Source: Catenovulum sediminis
Lineage (GTDB): Bacteria > Pseudomonadota > Gammaproteobacteria > Enterobacterales > Alteromonadaceae
NCBI RefSeq assembly: GCF_040270295.1
Contig: NZ_JBELOE010000152.1
Direction: 5' to 3' (one strand)
DNA: 64,000 nucleotides
A model generated the notes under the pieces. That model did not search any database and had not been told where the DNA came from. It saw nothing but the letters and a program-made list of their open reading frames with translations. Below, piece by piece: positions 43,480 through 53,498 of the stretch. The stretch's first letter is position 1. Each line of letters starts with the position of its first letter. The position numbers were made by a program, and so were the translations under genes.

Positions 43480-44558
43480 TTTGGTTTGCACAATGGCTCA
43501 CTGAAAATGTAGACCCAGGTTTTAATGTATTCTCTTATCTTACATTCAGAGCGATATTAAGTATTTTAACCGGCTTATTTTTGTCTTTGTTTCTAGGGCC
43601 TAAACTGATTCGTTATTTGCAGCGCATGCAAATTGGGCAAACGGTTCGCACGGATGGACCCGAATCACATTTTTCTAAATCAGGGACACCGACCATGGGC
43701 GGAATACTGATTTTGGGTGCTATTGCGACTTCCATCATACTGTGGGCTGATTTGACAAATCGTTATGTACTAGTGACTTTGTTTGTCGTTTTGGCATTTG
43801 GTGCGATCGGCTTTGTTGATGATTATCGTAAAGTGATTCGCAAAGACAGCAAAGGGTTAATTGCGCGCTGGAAGTATTTCTGGCAGTCCGTTACTGCGAT
43901 TGTCGTTGCACTGATATTGTTCATGACACGAGAGCAGGCTGCTGAAACACAGTTATTGATTCCATTTTTCAAGGAAATTTTACCGCAATTGGGGTTGTTT
44001 TACTTAGTGACAACTTACTTTGTTATTGTCGGCACCAGTAACGCTGTTAATTTAACCGATGGCTTAGATGGTTTAGCCATTGTTCCAACCATTATGGTTG
44101 CTGCTGCTTTTGCATTAATAGCTTATGTGACAGGCAATGTGAACTTTTCTGCCTATCTAAATATTCCATTTATACCAGAGACCAGTGAGCTCGTTATTGT
44201 ATGCACGGCAATTTTTGGCGCTGGATTAGGCTTTTTATGGTTTAACACTTATCCGGCACAAGTTTTTATGGGTGATGTGGGTTCACTGTCATTAGGTGCA
44301 ACCTTAGGCGTTATCGCGGTTTTAGTCAGACAGGAAATTGTCCTGATCATAATGGGAGGCGTGTTTGTGATGGAAACCGTATCCGTTATTTTACAGGTTG
44401 GCAGTTATAAATTACGCGGCGAACGCATTTTTAGGATGGCGCCAATACATCATCATTATGAGTTAAAAGGGTGGCCTGAACCCAGAGTGATAGTGCGCTT
44501 CTGGATCATCAGTCTCGTTTTGGTTTTGATAGGTTTAGCAACATTGAAGCTGAGATAA
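43473..44558 (+). CDS. mraY: Phospho-MurNAc-pentapeptide-transferase MraY
   Basis: 361 residues from ATG 43473, matching the usual MraY length; an upstream GTG at 43455 is less likely. About ten membrane helices. Signatures: SKSGTPTMGGILIL, GFVDDYRKV (catalytic Asp pair), NAVNLTDGLDGLA, FMGDVGSLSLG and PIHHHYELKGW. It forms lipid I. Only one base separates its stop from the ftsW start; murD, which sits here in most gammaproteobacteria, is absent. Confidence 0.97.
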   Translation: MLVWFAQWLTENVDPGFNVFSYLTFRAILSILTGLFLSLFLGPKLIRYLQRMQIGQTVRTDGPESHFSKSGTPTMGGILILGAIATSIILWADLTNRYVLVTLFVVLAFGAIGFVDDYRKVIRKDSKGLIARWKYFWQSVTAIVVALILFMTREQAAETQLLIPFFKEILPQLGLFYLVTTYFVIVGTSNAVNLTDGLDGLAIVPTIMVAAAFALIAYVTGNVNFSAYLNIPFIPETSELVIVCTAIFGAGLGFLWFNTYPAQVFMGDVGSLSLGATLGVIAVLVRQEIVLIIMGGVFVMETVSVILQVGSYKLRGERIFRMAPIHHHYELKGWPEPRVIVRFWIISLVLVLIGLATLKLR

Positions 44559-44559
44559 T

Positions 44560-45786
44560 ATGGTTAGCGAAGCGATTAAACCGACATTTAAGGAACAACT
44601 ACAGCGCTTTTTTCAAAGCGCTTTTGGCGTTTCTGAAACACATGCTTTGTACGACAGAAGTATTGTGCTGATTGCTTTAAGTTTGGCAATCGTTGGATTA
44701 ATTATGGTGGCTTCTGCTTCATTGCCTTATGCGATGCGCGAGTTTGATAACCCGTTGCATTTTGTCATTCGGCATATGATTTACTTAGTTTTAAGTTTTG
44801 TCATTGCATTGGCGGTATTGCAATTACCGGTCAGCTGGTGGGAAAAATTTAACCCTTATTTATTATTAGTTGCGCTTGTTTTATTGATTGCTGTACTCAT
44901 TGTTGGACGCACTGTAAACGGGGCAACACGTTGGTTGGCCATTGGGCCTATTAACATACAGGCGGCAGAGCCGGCTAAATTGTTTTTTTTCGCCTATTTA
45001 GCCGGTTATTTAGTGCGGCGTGAAAACGAGATTAAACAAAGTATCAAGGGGTTTATTAAGCCCTTGGTCGTGTTTTTTTTGCTGGCTATGTTGTTGTTGA
45101 TGCAACCTGATTTGGGCACTGTGGTGGTGATGTTTGCTACGACAGTGGGTTTGTTGTTTTTGGCTGGCTCTAAATTGCTGCAGTTTTTTGCGCTATTTAT
45201 GACGGGTATTTCAGCTATTGTGATTTTAATCGTGATAGAGCCATATCGGATGCGCCGCATTTTGTCTTTTTTAGACCCGTGGGAAGACCCATTTGGTAAA
45301 GGCTATCAGTTAACGCAAAGTTTAATGGCATATGGCCGTGGTGACTGGTTTGGCACAGGGTTAGGTAACAGTATTCAGAAGTTAGATTACTTACCTGAAG
45401 CACATACAGATTTTGTGTTTGCAATTTTGGCTGAAGAGTTTGGTTATGTTGGTGTGGCATGTGTCATTGTTTTAGTGTTCAGCTTGGTCAGTAAAACCAT
45501 CAATGTTGGACACAGAGCAATGTTGGCGGAGCGTCCATTCGCTTCATATTTGGCTTATGGCATTGGTATTTGGATCAGTTTTCAAGCAGCCGTAAATATC
45601 GGTGCAAGTGCCGGCATGCTGCCAACCAAAGGATTAACTTTGCCTTTGGTGAGTTACGGCGGAAGTAGTTTGATTGTGATGAGTATTGCGATAGCACTGA
45701 TTTTACGAATTGATCATGAGCTGAGGTTAATGACGACACAAGCAACGCGAAGCACAAGGGGCAAAAGGAAAGGCAAAGATGAGTAA
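44560..45786 (+). CDS. ftsW: Septal peptidoglycan polymerase FtsW
   Basis: 408 residues, a SEDS protein with about ten membrane helices. FNPYLLLVALVLL, GRTVNGATRWLAIGP, MQPDLGTVVVMF (catalytic Asp region), YQLTQSLMAYGRGDWFG and LPEAHTDFVFAILAEEFG are FtsW/RodA signatures; the position in the dcw cluster indicates FtsW. It polymerises septal glycan with FtsI. It overlaps murG by 8 bp. Confidence 0.96.
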   Translation: MVSEAIKPTFKEQLQRFFQSAFGVSETHALYDRSIVLIALSLAIVGLIMVASASLPYAMREFDNPLHFVIRHMIYLVLSFVIALAVLQLPVSWWEKFNPYLLLVALVLLIAVLIVGRTVNGATRWLAIGPINIQAAEPAKLFFFAYLAGYLVRRENEIKQSIKGFIKPLVVFFLLAMLLLMQPDLGTVVVMFATTVGLLFLAGSKLLQFFALFMTGISAIVILIVIEPYRMRRILSFLDPWEDPFGKGYQLTQSLMAYGRGDWFGTGLGNSIQKLDYLPEAHTDFVFAILAEEFGYVGVACVIVLVFSLVSKTINVGHRAMLAERPFASYLAYGIGIWISFQAAVNIGASAGMLPTKGLTLPLVSYGGSSLIVMSIAIALILRIDHELRLMTTQATRSTRGKRKGKDE

Positions 45787-46855
45787 AAAAATACTGATTA
45801 TGGCAGGTGGTACCGGTGGCCATATTTTTCCCGGTTTAGCGGTGGCTGAAGAACTGCAGCAACGAGGCTGGCAGGTGATGTGGTTAGGCACACAAGACAG
45901 AATGGAAGCGCATATCGTGCCGCAAGCTGGTATTGATATTCGTTTTATCGAAATAAAAGGGGTGCGTAATAAAGGGTTATTGCGCAAATTGCTCACCCCT
46001 TTTGTTTTGCTAAAAGCCATTTGTCAGGCAAAAAAAGTGATATCGGAATTTCAACCAGATGTGGTCGTCGGGTTTGGTGGGTATGTTGCTTTGCCGGGAG
46101 GGTTGGCAGCACGGTTGAGTGGCAAGCGTTTGGTGATTCATGAACAAAATGCGGTCGCGGGACTGACCAATCGTATTTTGGCGCGATTTGCCAAACTGGT
46201 TGTAGTGGCTTTTGAAAATACCCAAAAATTACCACAGGTTACCTATGAAGTATTGGGTAATCCGGTACGTGCTGCAATTGAAAAAAAGGCAATTTATCAA
46301 GGGACGAGTGACGAATTGCAAATATTGGTTGTCGGCGGCAGTTTAGGTGCACAGGTGTTAAATACCTGTGTGCCACATGCGATAGCCCAGTTAGCAGATT
46401 CACATAAAATTAAAGTCAAACATCAGGCTGGCAAAAATAATCTAGCGGAAGTGAGAGCGGCTTACGGCAATAGTCAGTGTCAAGCCGAGGTTGTGGAGTT
46501 TATTCAGGATATGTCTGCAGCTTATCAAAAGGCTGATTTAGTGATTTGCAGAGCGGGGGCATTAACTGTATCTGAAATCGCAGCGTGTGGAATAGCAAGT
46601 ATTTTTGTGCCTTTACCGCATGCTGTAGATGATCATCAAACGCTTAACGCTAGAGTTTTAGTTGATGAAAATGCAGCAATACTCTTACCGCAAAGTGAGC
46701 TACAAGCCGGTAAATTGAAAGACGTGCTGGGCGATTTAATGCAGCACAAAGAGAAAATTAAACAAATGGCACTAGCCTGCAAAAAAGTAGCGCAGCCTAA
46801 TGCCAGATATGAATTAGCAGAAGCAATAGAGCAAATAACTGTAGGGCAAGCATGA
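45779..46855 (+). CDS. murG: UDP-GlcNAc:lipid I GlcNAc-transferase MurG
   Basis: 358 residues, GT28, GT-B fold. GGTGGHIFPGLAVAEEL is the N-terminal glycine-rich loop, GFGGYVALPGGLAA the second, HEQNAVAGLTNRIL the lipid I site, and VVGGSLGAQVLN plus CRAGALTVSEIAACG the donor lobe. It makes lipid II on the inner face of the membrane. It overlaps murC by 4 bp. Confidence 0.97.
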   Translation: MSKKILIMAGGTGGHIFPGLAVAEELQQRGWQVMWLGTQDRMEAHIVPQAGIDIRFIEIKGVRNKGLLRKLLTPFVLLKAICQAKKVISEFQPDVVVGFGGYVALPGGLAARLSGKRLVIHEQNAVAGLTNRILARFAKLVVVAFENTQKLPQVTYEVLGNPVRAAIEKKAIYQGTSDELQILVVGGSLGAQVLNTCVPHAIAQLADSHKIKVKHQAGKNNLAEVRAAYGNSQCQAEVVEFIQDMSAAYQKADLVICRAGALTVSEIAACGIASIFVPLPHAVDDHQTLNARVLVDENAAILLPQSELQAGKLKDVLGDLMQHKEKIKQMALACKKVAQPNARYELAEAIEQITVGQA

Positions 46856-48336
46856 AAATAACCAACAATAGCGAATATAAAATACCAGAAATGCGTCGCG
46901 TAAACCTGATTCATATGGTCGGGATTGGTGGTGCAGGTATGTGTGGTATCGCTGAAGTATTGTTGACAGACGGTTACCGGGTATCTGGTTCGGATATGTA
47001 CGCCAGTGCCAATACTCAGCGTCTACAATCTTTGGGCGCTGAAATTATGATTGGTCACGATGCGGGTAATATTCTTGGCGCTGACGTGGTAGTTATCTCG
47101 AGTGCTGTCAGCCAAGAAAACCCTGAAGTTGCGATGGCATTACAGCAAAGAATTCCGGTCATTCGGCGCGCTGAAATGCTAGCAGAAATTATGCGTTATC
47201 GTCATGGGATCGCGGTCGCTGGTACGCATGGAAAAACCACCACAACCAGTTTGATCGCCAGCATTTTTGCGCAAGCTGAGTTAGATCCAACCTTTATTAT
47301 TGGTGGCCGTTTAAACAGCGCAAAAACCAATGCCAGATTAGGAAAAAGTCGATATTTGGTTGCTGAAGCAGATGAAAGTGATGCTTCGTTCTTGCATTTG
47401 CAGCCAATGGTTTCGGTTGTGACCAACATAGAAGCTGATCATATGGATACCTATGATGGTGACTTTGAAAAGATGCTGGCGACGTACAAAGAGTTCTTGC
47501 ACAACTTGCCTTTTTATGGGCTCGCAGTGTTGTGTATAGATGATAAAAATGTCGAAAAAGTCGCCGAGTCACTGGGGCGTAATTACCTGACTTACGGCTT
47601 TACAGAAAATGCTGATTTTAGAATTAAAGACTTTACACAAACAGGCAAACAAAGTTGTTTTACCGTCGAGCGTAATATCAAACCTAAATTACCCGATCTG
47701 CAAGTTAAGCTTAATCTGCCAGGCTATCACAATGCGCTTAATGCCGCAGCCGCAATCGCCGTAGCGACTGACGAAGGTATTGCAGATGAAGGTATTTTGG
47801 CTGCGCTAGACTCTTTTGAAGGGATAGGGCGCAGATTTGAGCAAATGGGGCAATATGCTATTGACGGAGGCGACATTGAATTTATTGATGATTATGGGCA
47901 TCACCCAACAGAAGTATTAGCAACGATAAAGTCGATTCGAGCAGCCTATCCGGATAGGCGTTTAATAATGGCTTATCAACCGCATCGTTATAGTCGCACG
48001 CGCGATCTTTATGATGACTTTGTGCAGGTATTATCACAAGTTGATGTCTTATTGTTATTAGAAGTTTATAGTGCAGGTGAAGCACCAATCGTTGGCGTAG
48101 ACAGCCGTAATCTGAGTCGCTCAATTCGTCAGCGTGGTGTAATCGACCCGATTTATATTGCAGCGCCCGAACAACTGCCGGCTGAACTGGCCAATGTATT
48201 ACAAGCAGATGATGTACTTTTAACACAAGGTGCCGGCAACATTGGCGCTATTGCAAAATTATTAAAAGAATTACAGCTGGATAAAGTTCAAATGAAAGAC
48301 TACACCAGCAAGGCGGCTGCTGGGGAGAACGGGTGA
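46852..48336 (+). CDS. murC: UDP-MurNAc--L-alanine ligase MurC
   Basis: 494 residues. MVGIGGAGMCGIAEVL is the N-terminal Rossmann loop, VAGTHGKTTTTSLIA the ATP P-loop, EADESDASFLHL the substrate region and FIDDYGHHPTEV a MurC signature. It adds L-Ala to UDP-MurNAc, the first peptide step. The stop overlaps the ddl start by one base. Confidence 0.97.
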   Translation: MKITNNSEYKIPEMRRVNLIHMVGIGGAGMCGIAEVLLTDGYRVSGSDMYASANTQRLQSLGAEIMIGHDAGNILGADVVVISSAVSQENPEVAMALQQRIPVIRRAEMLAEIMRYRHGIAVAGTHGKTTTTSLIASIFAQAELDPTFIIGGRLNSAKTNARLGKSRYLVAEADESDASFLHLQPMVSVVTNIEADHMDTYDGDFEKMLATYKEFLHNLPFYGLAVLCIDDKNVEKVAESLGRNYLTYGFTENADFRIKDFTQTGKQSCFTVERNIKPKLPDLQVKLNLPGYHNALNAAAAIAVATDEGIADEGILAALDSFEGIGRRFEQMGQYAIDGGDIEFIDDYGHHPTEVLATIKSIRAAYPDRRLIMAYQPHRYSRTRDLYDDFVQVLSQVDVLLLLEVYSAGEAPIVGVDSRNLSRSIRQRGVIDPIYIAAPEQLPAELANVLQADDVLLTQGAGNIGAIAKLLKELQLDKVQMKDYTSKAAAGENG

Positions 48337-49238
48337 TGGAAAAAATTGCAGTTTTATACGGTGGTAATTCAGCAGAGCGCGAAATTTCACTCAAATCGGG
48401 TCGGGCGGTCTATCAAGCATTAATTAATAGCCAGCATGACGCGGAGTTAATTGATACACGGGAAACCTCCCCCTTGTTATTAAAACAAATGGGATTTCAA
48501 AAAGCTTTTATCGCATTGCATGGTCGGGGCGGTGAAGATGGAGTGATTCAAGGGGTTTTGGAATATTTGGCATTACCTTACACCGGAAGCCGTGTACTGG
48601 GTTCAGCCTTGGCGATGGATAAAATCCGTAGTAAACAAGTGTGGTTAAGCTGTGGCCTGCCGACTGCACAGTATGTTAGGGTCACGCCGAATCAGAAAAT
48701 TGACTATGCGCAGATATTTACGCGGCTCGGTGACATTTTATTTGTAAAACCGGCTCGAGAAGGCAGCAGTATAGGTATGAGCCGAGTAGATAGTCCGGAT
48801 CAGCTAGAAAGCGCGGTTGCTAATGCATTTGAGTTTGATCAAGATGTGCTCATTGAACAGTTTATTAATGGCCCAGAATATACCGTGAGCATATTGGATG
48901 GCCAAGCGTTACCCGTAATCAGCATGCAACCAGAGCGAGTGTTTTATGACTATGAAGCTAAGTATTTATCAAATAGTACTCAGTATCATTGTCCATGCGG
49001 GTTGTCTGCAGAAGATGAAAAGCAAGTCCAAGAGTTGGCGCTGCAAGCATACTCCGCATTGGACGCCAGTGGTTGGGGACGGGTGGATTTAATGCGTGCA
49101 GAAGATGGTACGTTTTATTTGCTTGAGGCCAATACGATACCGGGCATGACAGAAAAAAGTTTAGTGCCAATGGCCGCGAAAGCTGCCGGCATCAGTTTTG
49201 AGCAGTTGGTCAGCAGAATATTGGCTACAGCGAAATAA
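48336..49238 (+). CDS. ddlB: D-alanine--D-alanine ligase
   Basis: 300 residues, ATP-grasp. The ATG at 48336 is preferred because GGGGAG at 48322-48327 precedes it; a GTG at 48333 is adjacent. VLYGGNSAEREISLKSG, GRGGEDGVIQGVLE, AMDKIRSKQVW, VKPAREGSSIGMSRV and LEANTIPGMTEKSLVP are Ddl signatures. It supplies the dipeptide for MurF, encoded in the same cluster. Confidence 0.96.
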   Translation: MEKIAVLYGGNSAEREISLKSGRAVYQALINSQHDAELIDTRETSPLLLKQMGFQKAFIALHGRGGEDGVIQGVLEYLALPYTGSRVLGSALAMDKIRSKQVWLSCGLPTAQYVRVTPNQKIDYAQIFTRLGDILFVKPAREGSSIGMSRVDSPDQLESAVANAFEFDQDVLIEQFINGPEYTVSILDGQALPVISMQPERVFYDYEAKYLSNSTQYHCPCGLSAEDEKQVQELALQAYSALDASGWGRVDLMRAEDGTFYLLEANTIPGMTEKSLVPMAAKAAGISFEQLVSRILATAK

Positions 49239-49239
49239 A

Positions 49240-49989
49240 ATGTGGCAAAAAATACGTTGCTGGTTTGAAAAAGCAGAGTGGCCTTTTTGGATTGGTTTTC
49301 TGTTTTTTGTGGTGGTTGTCGTGAGCTGTGTGCAGTTAACATCCAGCGCACAACAATGGTTGCTAGATAGCAGTCAGCTACCAGTCAGATATTTAGAGGT
49401 AGAGGGTAACACTCAGTATGTTGAAGATGCTGATGTGCAATTGGCGCTGAATGAGTTAATGCAAAAAAGCTTTTATGCATTGGATGTCAATGAGGCTCAG
49501 CAAAAAGTTGAACATTTGGATTGGGTTTATTGGGCAGCGATTCGTAAGGAGTGGCCGGCCACGATAAAAGTAAACTTGGTTGAACAGCGGCCACTGGTAT
49601 TTTGGAACGGTGACTTTATTTTAAATCACCAAGGGCAGGTTTTTCAGGCGGATACGAGTCGCTTGGTATATTCACTGCCAGCATTATTTGGCCCAGAGGG
49701 TGAAGAGTTAAAAGCATTGCAGTTGTTTACAGATTACTCTGAACTACTGTCTTTGTATGGTTTAAAAGCTAAAGAAATGACAATGTCAGAAAGGTATGCA
49801 GTACACCTAACGTTAAGTAATGACATTAAATTGAATTTAGGCAGAGAAAACGGAATTGCACGGATAAAAAGATTTTTAGAGTTTTATCCTGCATTGATTG
49901 AGCAACATCAAGTAGAATATGTCGATTTGCGTTATGACACTGGTTTTGCAGTGGGAGAACAGATTATGCAATCGGAAACAGCAGGCTAG
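49240..49989 (+). CDS. ftsQ: Cell division protein FtsQ
   Basis: 249 residues from ATG 49240, one base after the ddl stop; the longer frame lies inside ddl. One membrane helix (about 16-36), then a POTRA domain (VRYLEVEGNTQYVEDADVQ) and the beta domain with YVDLRYDTGFAV near the C-terminus. It recruits FtsL/FtsB to the septum. Confidence 0.95.
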   Translation: MWQKIRCWFEKAEWPFWIGFLFFVVVVVSCVQLTSSAQQWLLDSSQLPVRYLEVEGNTQYVEDADVQLALNELMQKSFYALDVNEAQQKVEHLDWVYWAAIRKEWPATIKVNLVEQRPLVFWNGDFILNHQGQVFQADTSRLVYSLPALFGPEGEELKALQLFTDYSELLSLYGLKAKEMTMSERYAVHLTLSNDIKLNLGRENGIARIKRFLEFYPALIEQHQVEYVDLRYDTGFAVGEQIMQSETAG

Positions 49990-50003
49990 GTTGGCAAATT
50001 AAT

Positions 50004-51239
50004 ATGTCAAAAACATTAGAGCGAAATTTAATTGTTGGACTCGACATTGGTACTGCGAAAGTAGTTGCCGTGGTAGGGGAGATACTGCCTGACAACACCG
50101 TCAGTGTTGTTGGTGTGGGTACGCATCCCTCAGAGGGCATGGACAAAGGTGGCGTGAACAATATTGAGCTGGTTATACAGTCAATAAAGCGTGCGGTACA
50201 TGAAGCCGAAATGATGTCTGATTGTCAGATTTCTTCTGTTTATTTGGCCATCTCTGGACGTCATATTAAATGTCAAAATGAAAACGGCATGGTGCCTATT
50301 CATGAGACTGAAGTAACGAATGATGATGTGGATAATGTGATTCATACCGCTAAGTCAGTTCCTTTACCAGCCGAACGAATGGTACTGCATGTATTGCCGC
50401 AAGAATTCAACGTTGACGTTCAAGAGGGTATAAAAAGCCCTATTGGAATGTCAGGCGTTCGCTTAGAAGCAAAAGTACATTTAATAACATGCGCAAACGA
50501 TATGGCTAAAAATATCGTTAAGTGTGTAGAGCGCTGCGGATTAAAAGTAGATGCTCTGGTTTCTTCATCTCTGGCGTCTAGCTATGCGGTGTTGACTGAT
50601 GATGAGAAAGAACTGGGTGTTGGAGTTGTTGATATTGGTGCTGGCACAATGGACTTGGTTGTCTATGCTAACAGCGCTATTCGACATACCTCAGTGATTG
50701 CCGTGGCTGGCAATCAGGTAACAAAGGATATCGCGCAAATTTTTAGAACGCCTTTGAGCCACGCAGAGCAGATTAAAGTGAAATATGCCTGTGCACAAAG
50801 GCAGATGGTCAGTTTAGAAGATAGTATCGAAGTACCCAGTGTGGGAGGCCGACCAGCTCGATCGATGTCGCGCCACACATTGGCTGAAGTGGTAGAACCT
50901 AGATACCAGGAATTGTATGACTTGGTACTAGAGGACATTCGCAAGAGTGGATGGGAAGAACAAATTGCCGCAGGTATCGTGTTAACAGGCGGTACAGGCA
51001 AAATGGAAGGCGCAGTAGAATTGGCTGAAGAAGTGTTTCAAATGCCCGTTCGATTGGGCTATCCAGTTAATTTAAAAGGTTTGACTGAATACGTTGACGA
51101 CCCTGTTTATGCAACAGCTATTGGTTTGTTGCACTATGGCAAAGAAGACTTACAAGAGAAGTACGCAAGTCATGATGCAAATCAAGGCGTGATAAGTTGG
51201 TGGCAACGTATTCAAAGTTGGTTTAAGGGTGAGTTTTAA
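50004..51239 (+). CDS. ftsA: Cell division protein FtsA
   Basis: 411 residues, actin-like. LIVGLDIGTAKVVAVVGE is phosphate 1, GVVDIGAGTMDLVVY phosphate 2 and IVLTGGTGKMEGAVELAE the adenosine motif. The C-terminal WWQRIQSWFKGEF is the amphipathic membrane-targeting helix. It tethers FtsZ to the membrane. It precedes ftsZ by 29 bp. Confidence 0.97.
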   Translation: MSKTLERNLIVGLDIGTAKVVAVVGEILPDNTVSVVGVGTHPSEGMDKGGVNNIELVIQSIKRAVHEAEMMSDCQISSVYLAISGRHIKCQNENGMVPIHETEVTNDDVDNVIHTAKSVPLPAERMVLHVLPQEFNVDVQEGIKSPIGMSGVRLEAKVHLITCANDMAKNIVKCVERCGLKVDALVSSSLASSYAVLTDDEKELGVGVVDIGAGTMDLVVYANSAIRHTSVIAVAGNQVTKDIAQIFRTPLSHAEQIKVKYACAQRQMVSLEDSIEVPSVGGRPARSMSRHTLAEVVEPRYQELYDLVLEDIRKSGWEEQIAAGIVLTGGTGKMEGAVELAEEVFQMPVRLGYPVNLKGLTEYVDDPVYATAIGLLHYGKEDLQEKYASHDANQGVISWWQRIQSWFKGEF

Positions 51240-51268
51240 TTTTAGCAGGTGTGTTAGGAGAGTAATTT

Positions 51269-52435
51269 ATGTTTGATATTATGAGTGAGCATAACGACGA
51301 AGCAATCATTAAAGTGATTGGCGTTGGCGGCGGCGGCGGAAATGCTGTCGAGCATATGGTAAAACATACAATTGAAGGTGTTGATTTTATCACCGCAAAT
51401 ACAGATGCGCAGGCTTTGCGTAATTCTTCTGCGGGTACCACAATTCAATTGGGTCGTGATGTAACTAAAGGTTTAGGTGCAGGTGCAAATCCTGAAATTG
51501 GTCGCAAGGCAGCAGAAGAAGACCGTCAGGTTATCGAAGAGGCCATCCGAGGTGCAGATATGGTCTTTATTGCCGCTGGTATGGGCGGTGGTACCGGCAC
51601 TGGTGCAGCGCCTGTTGTGGCTGAAATTGCAAGGGAAATGGGCATTTTGACGGTTGCAGTTGTTACCAAACCTTTCCCGTTTGAAGGCAAAAAACGCATG
51701 GCATATGCTGATCAAGGTATTGAATACCTAGCCAAACATGTGGATTCTTTGATTACCATTCCAAACGACAAACTATTAAAAGTTTTAGGTAAAGGCACTA
51801 GCTTATTAGACGCGTTCAAGGCGGCAAATAATGTGTTACAAGGTGCTGTGCAAGGTATTGCAGAATTAATTACGCGTCCTGGATTGATCAATGTGGACTT
51901 TGCAGACGTAAAAACAGTTATGTCTGAGATGGGCACTGCAATGATGGGAACAGGGGTTGCTTCAGGTGAAGACAGAGCTGAAGAAGCTGCTGAAGCTGCT
52001 ATTTCTAGTCCATTATTAGAAGATGTTGATTTAGCAGGAGCGCGCGGTATTTTGGTGAATATTACCGCGGGTATGGATATCAGTATCGAAGAGTTTGAAA
52101 CTGTAGGTAATGCAGTTAAAGCATTTGCTTCTGAAAACGCTACAGTTGTTGTGGGTGCTGTTATTGATGCTGAAATGACAGAAGAGTTACGTGTTACTGT
52201 TGTCGCAACAGGTATTGGTGACACCCGACCTGATATTTCTTTGGTGCCCAACAGCAAAGTGAGTTTGAACGAAAAACCCGTGCAAACTTTCCGCGGTTCA
52301 GAATCATCTTCGGGCTCTGCGGCGGTAGCAATGGAAGAACGCACAGCGGCACCGGCGCCGGTGAATGATTCTTCAACAGCGCAAAACTTAGACTATTTGG
52401 ATATACCGGCGTTCTTACGTAAGCAAGCTGACTAA
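51269..52435 (+). CDS. ftsZ: Cell division protein FtsZ
   Basis: 388 residues, tubulin-like GTPase. KVIGVGGGGGNAVEHM and the signature GGGTGTGAAPVVAEIA (GTP loop at about residues 106-112) are clear, with NVDFADVKTVM forming the T7 loop region. A variable linker ends in LDYLDIPAFLRKQAD, the conserved C-terminal peptide that binds FtsA and ZipA. GGAG precedes the ATG. Confidence 0.98.
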   Translation: MFDIMSEHNDEAIIKVIGVGGGGGNAVEHMVKHTIEGVDFITANTDAQALRNSSAGTTIQLGRDVTKGLGAGANPEIGRKAAEEDRQVIEEAIRGADMVFIAAGMGGGTGTGAAPVVAEIAREMGILTVAVVTKPFPFEGKKRMAYADQGIEYLAKHVDSLITIPNDKLLKVLGKGTSLLDAFKAANNVLQGAVQGIAELITRPGLINVDFADVKTVMSEMGTAMMGTGVASGEDRAEEAAEAAISSPLLEDVDLAGARGILVNITAGMDISIEEFETVGNAVKAFASENATVVVGAVIDAEMTEELRVTVVATGIGDTRPDISLVPNSKVSLNEKPVQTFRGSESSSGSAAVAMEERTAAPAPVNDSSTAQNLDYLDIPAFLRKQAD

Positions 52436-52510
52436 TACATAAGTTATGAGTAGTGATTGGCAATTTTTAACATCAGCAAAAAGTTGTCATTCGTCTGCAC
52501 TGGTCTAATG

Positions 52511-52519
52511 TGTTACAAT
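52511..52519 (+). promoter_or_regulatory. Possible extended -10 promoter for lpxC
   Basis: TGTTACAAT, about 68 bp before lpxC, reads as an extended -10 (TG-N-TACAAT). No good -35 is seen at 17 bp. It lies in the 151-bp gap after ftsZ. Confidence 0.4.
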
Positions 52520-52586
52520 AGCCTGCGTAATTAAGTAAAGAATGTATTTAAAGCAGTTTCTTTTACCTGGAGATTTGTAACAAATT

Positions 52587-53498
52587 ATGGTTAAACAACG
52601 TACACTAAAAACAAGTGTCAGTACCATAGGTGTGGGTTTACACCGTGGCGAAAAAGTTAAGTTAACGATGCGCCCTGCACCTGCTAATACAGGGATTGTA
52701 TTTCGACGCGTTGACTTATCGCCTGCGGTAGATATGCCTATTTCACCAGAAGCGGTGACTGATACGCAAATGTGTACCTGCATGACCAATGCAGACGGTG
52801 TCGCGATCTCAACAGTTGAGCATCTGATGTCAGCTTTAGCTGGTTTAGGTATCGACAATGTTATTGTCGAATTAGACGCCAACGAAGTGCCGATAGTTGA
52901 TGGCAGTGCCAGCCCTTTTATTATGTTAATTGAGGAGGCTGGCATTGAAGAACTCAACGCTGCGAAAAAGTTTATTCGTATTGATCAACCTATTCGTGTA
53001 GAAGTGGGAGATAAATGGGCTGAAGTTTTGCCGCACAATGGATTTAAGTTGGATTTTGCAGTTGAATTTCCTCACCCTGCAATTGCTGCTACAAGACAAC
53101 ACGTTGAAATGGATTTTTCAAGCCAGACTTTTATTAATGAAGTCAGCCGTGCAAGAACTTTCGGCTTTATGAAAGACTTTGAGTACTTAAGAGCCAACAA
53201 CCTAGCTTTAGGCGCTAACTTTGATAATGCCGTCGTGTTAGATGAGTTTCAGGTGCTCAATGCGAATGGGCTCAGGTATGATGATGAATTTGTCATGCAT
53301 AAGATTTTAGATGCTATTGGTGACTTATATATGGCCGGTTTGCCGATTTTAGGTCATTTTAGATCATTTAAAACCGGACATGCGGTTAACAACATTTTGT
53401 TGCGTGAAATTATGCAGCAAAAAGATAAATGGACACTTGTTGATTTTCCAGAAGCAACATCAGCGCCGCTGGAGTTTTTACAGGCGAGCACTGTTTAA
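52587..53498 (+). CDS. lpxC: UDP-3-O-acyl-N-acetylglucosamine deacetylase LpxC
   Basis: 303 residues, a zinc amidase that commits UDP-GlcNAc to lipid A. TVEHLMSALAGLGIDN gives the first zinc His (about residue 79), and MHKILDAIGDLYMAGLP gives the second His and Asp (about 238 and 242). ASPFIMLIEEAG and SRARTFGFM are further signatures. Its stop lies inside a hairpin shared with the convergent dciA. Confidence 0.97.
   Translation: MVKQRTLKTSVSTIGVGLHRGEKVKLTMRPAPANTGIVFRRVDLSPAVDMPISPEAVTDTQMCTCMTNADGVAISTVEHLMSALAGLGIDNVIVELDANEVPIVDGSASPFIMLIEEAGIEELNAAKKFIRIDQPIRVEVGDKWAEVLPHNGFKLDFAVEFPHPAIAATRQHVEMDFSSQTFINEVSRARTFGFMKDFEYLRANNLALGANFDNAVVLDEFQVLNANGLRYDDEFVMHKILDAIGDLYMAGLPILGHFRSFKTGHAVNNILLREIMQQKDKWTLVDFPEATSAPLEFLQASTV

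Noticed and set aside
51712..52344. 210-codon minus-strand open frame opposite ftsZ
   Set aside because: Fully antisense to a highly conserved gene, Ser/Thr-rich low-complexity product, no RBS or motif; a shadow of ftsZ codon usage.
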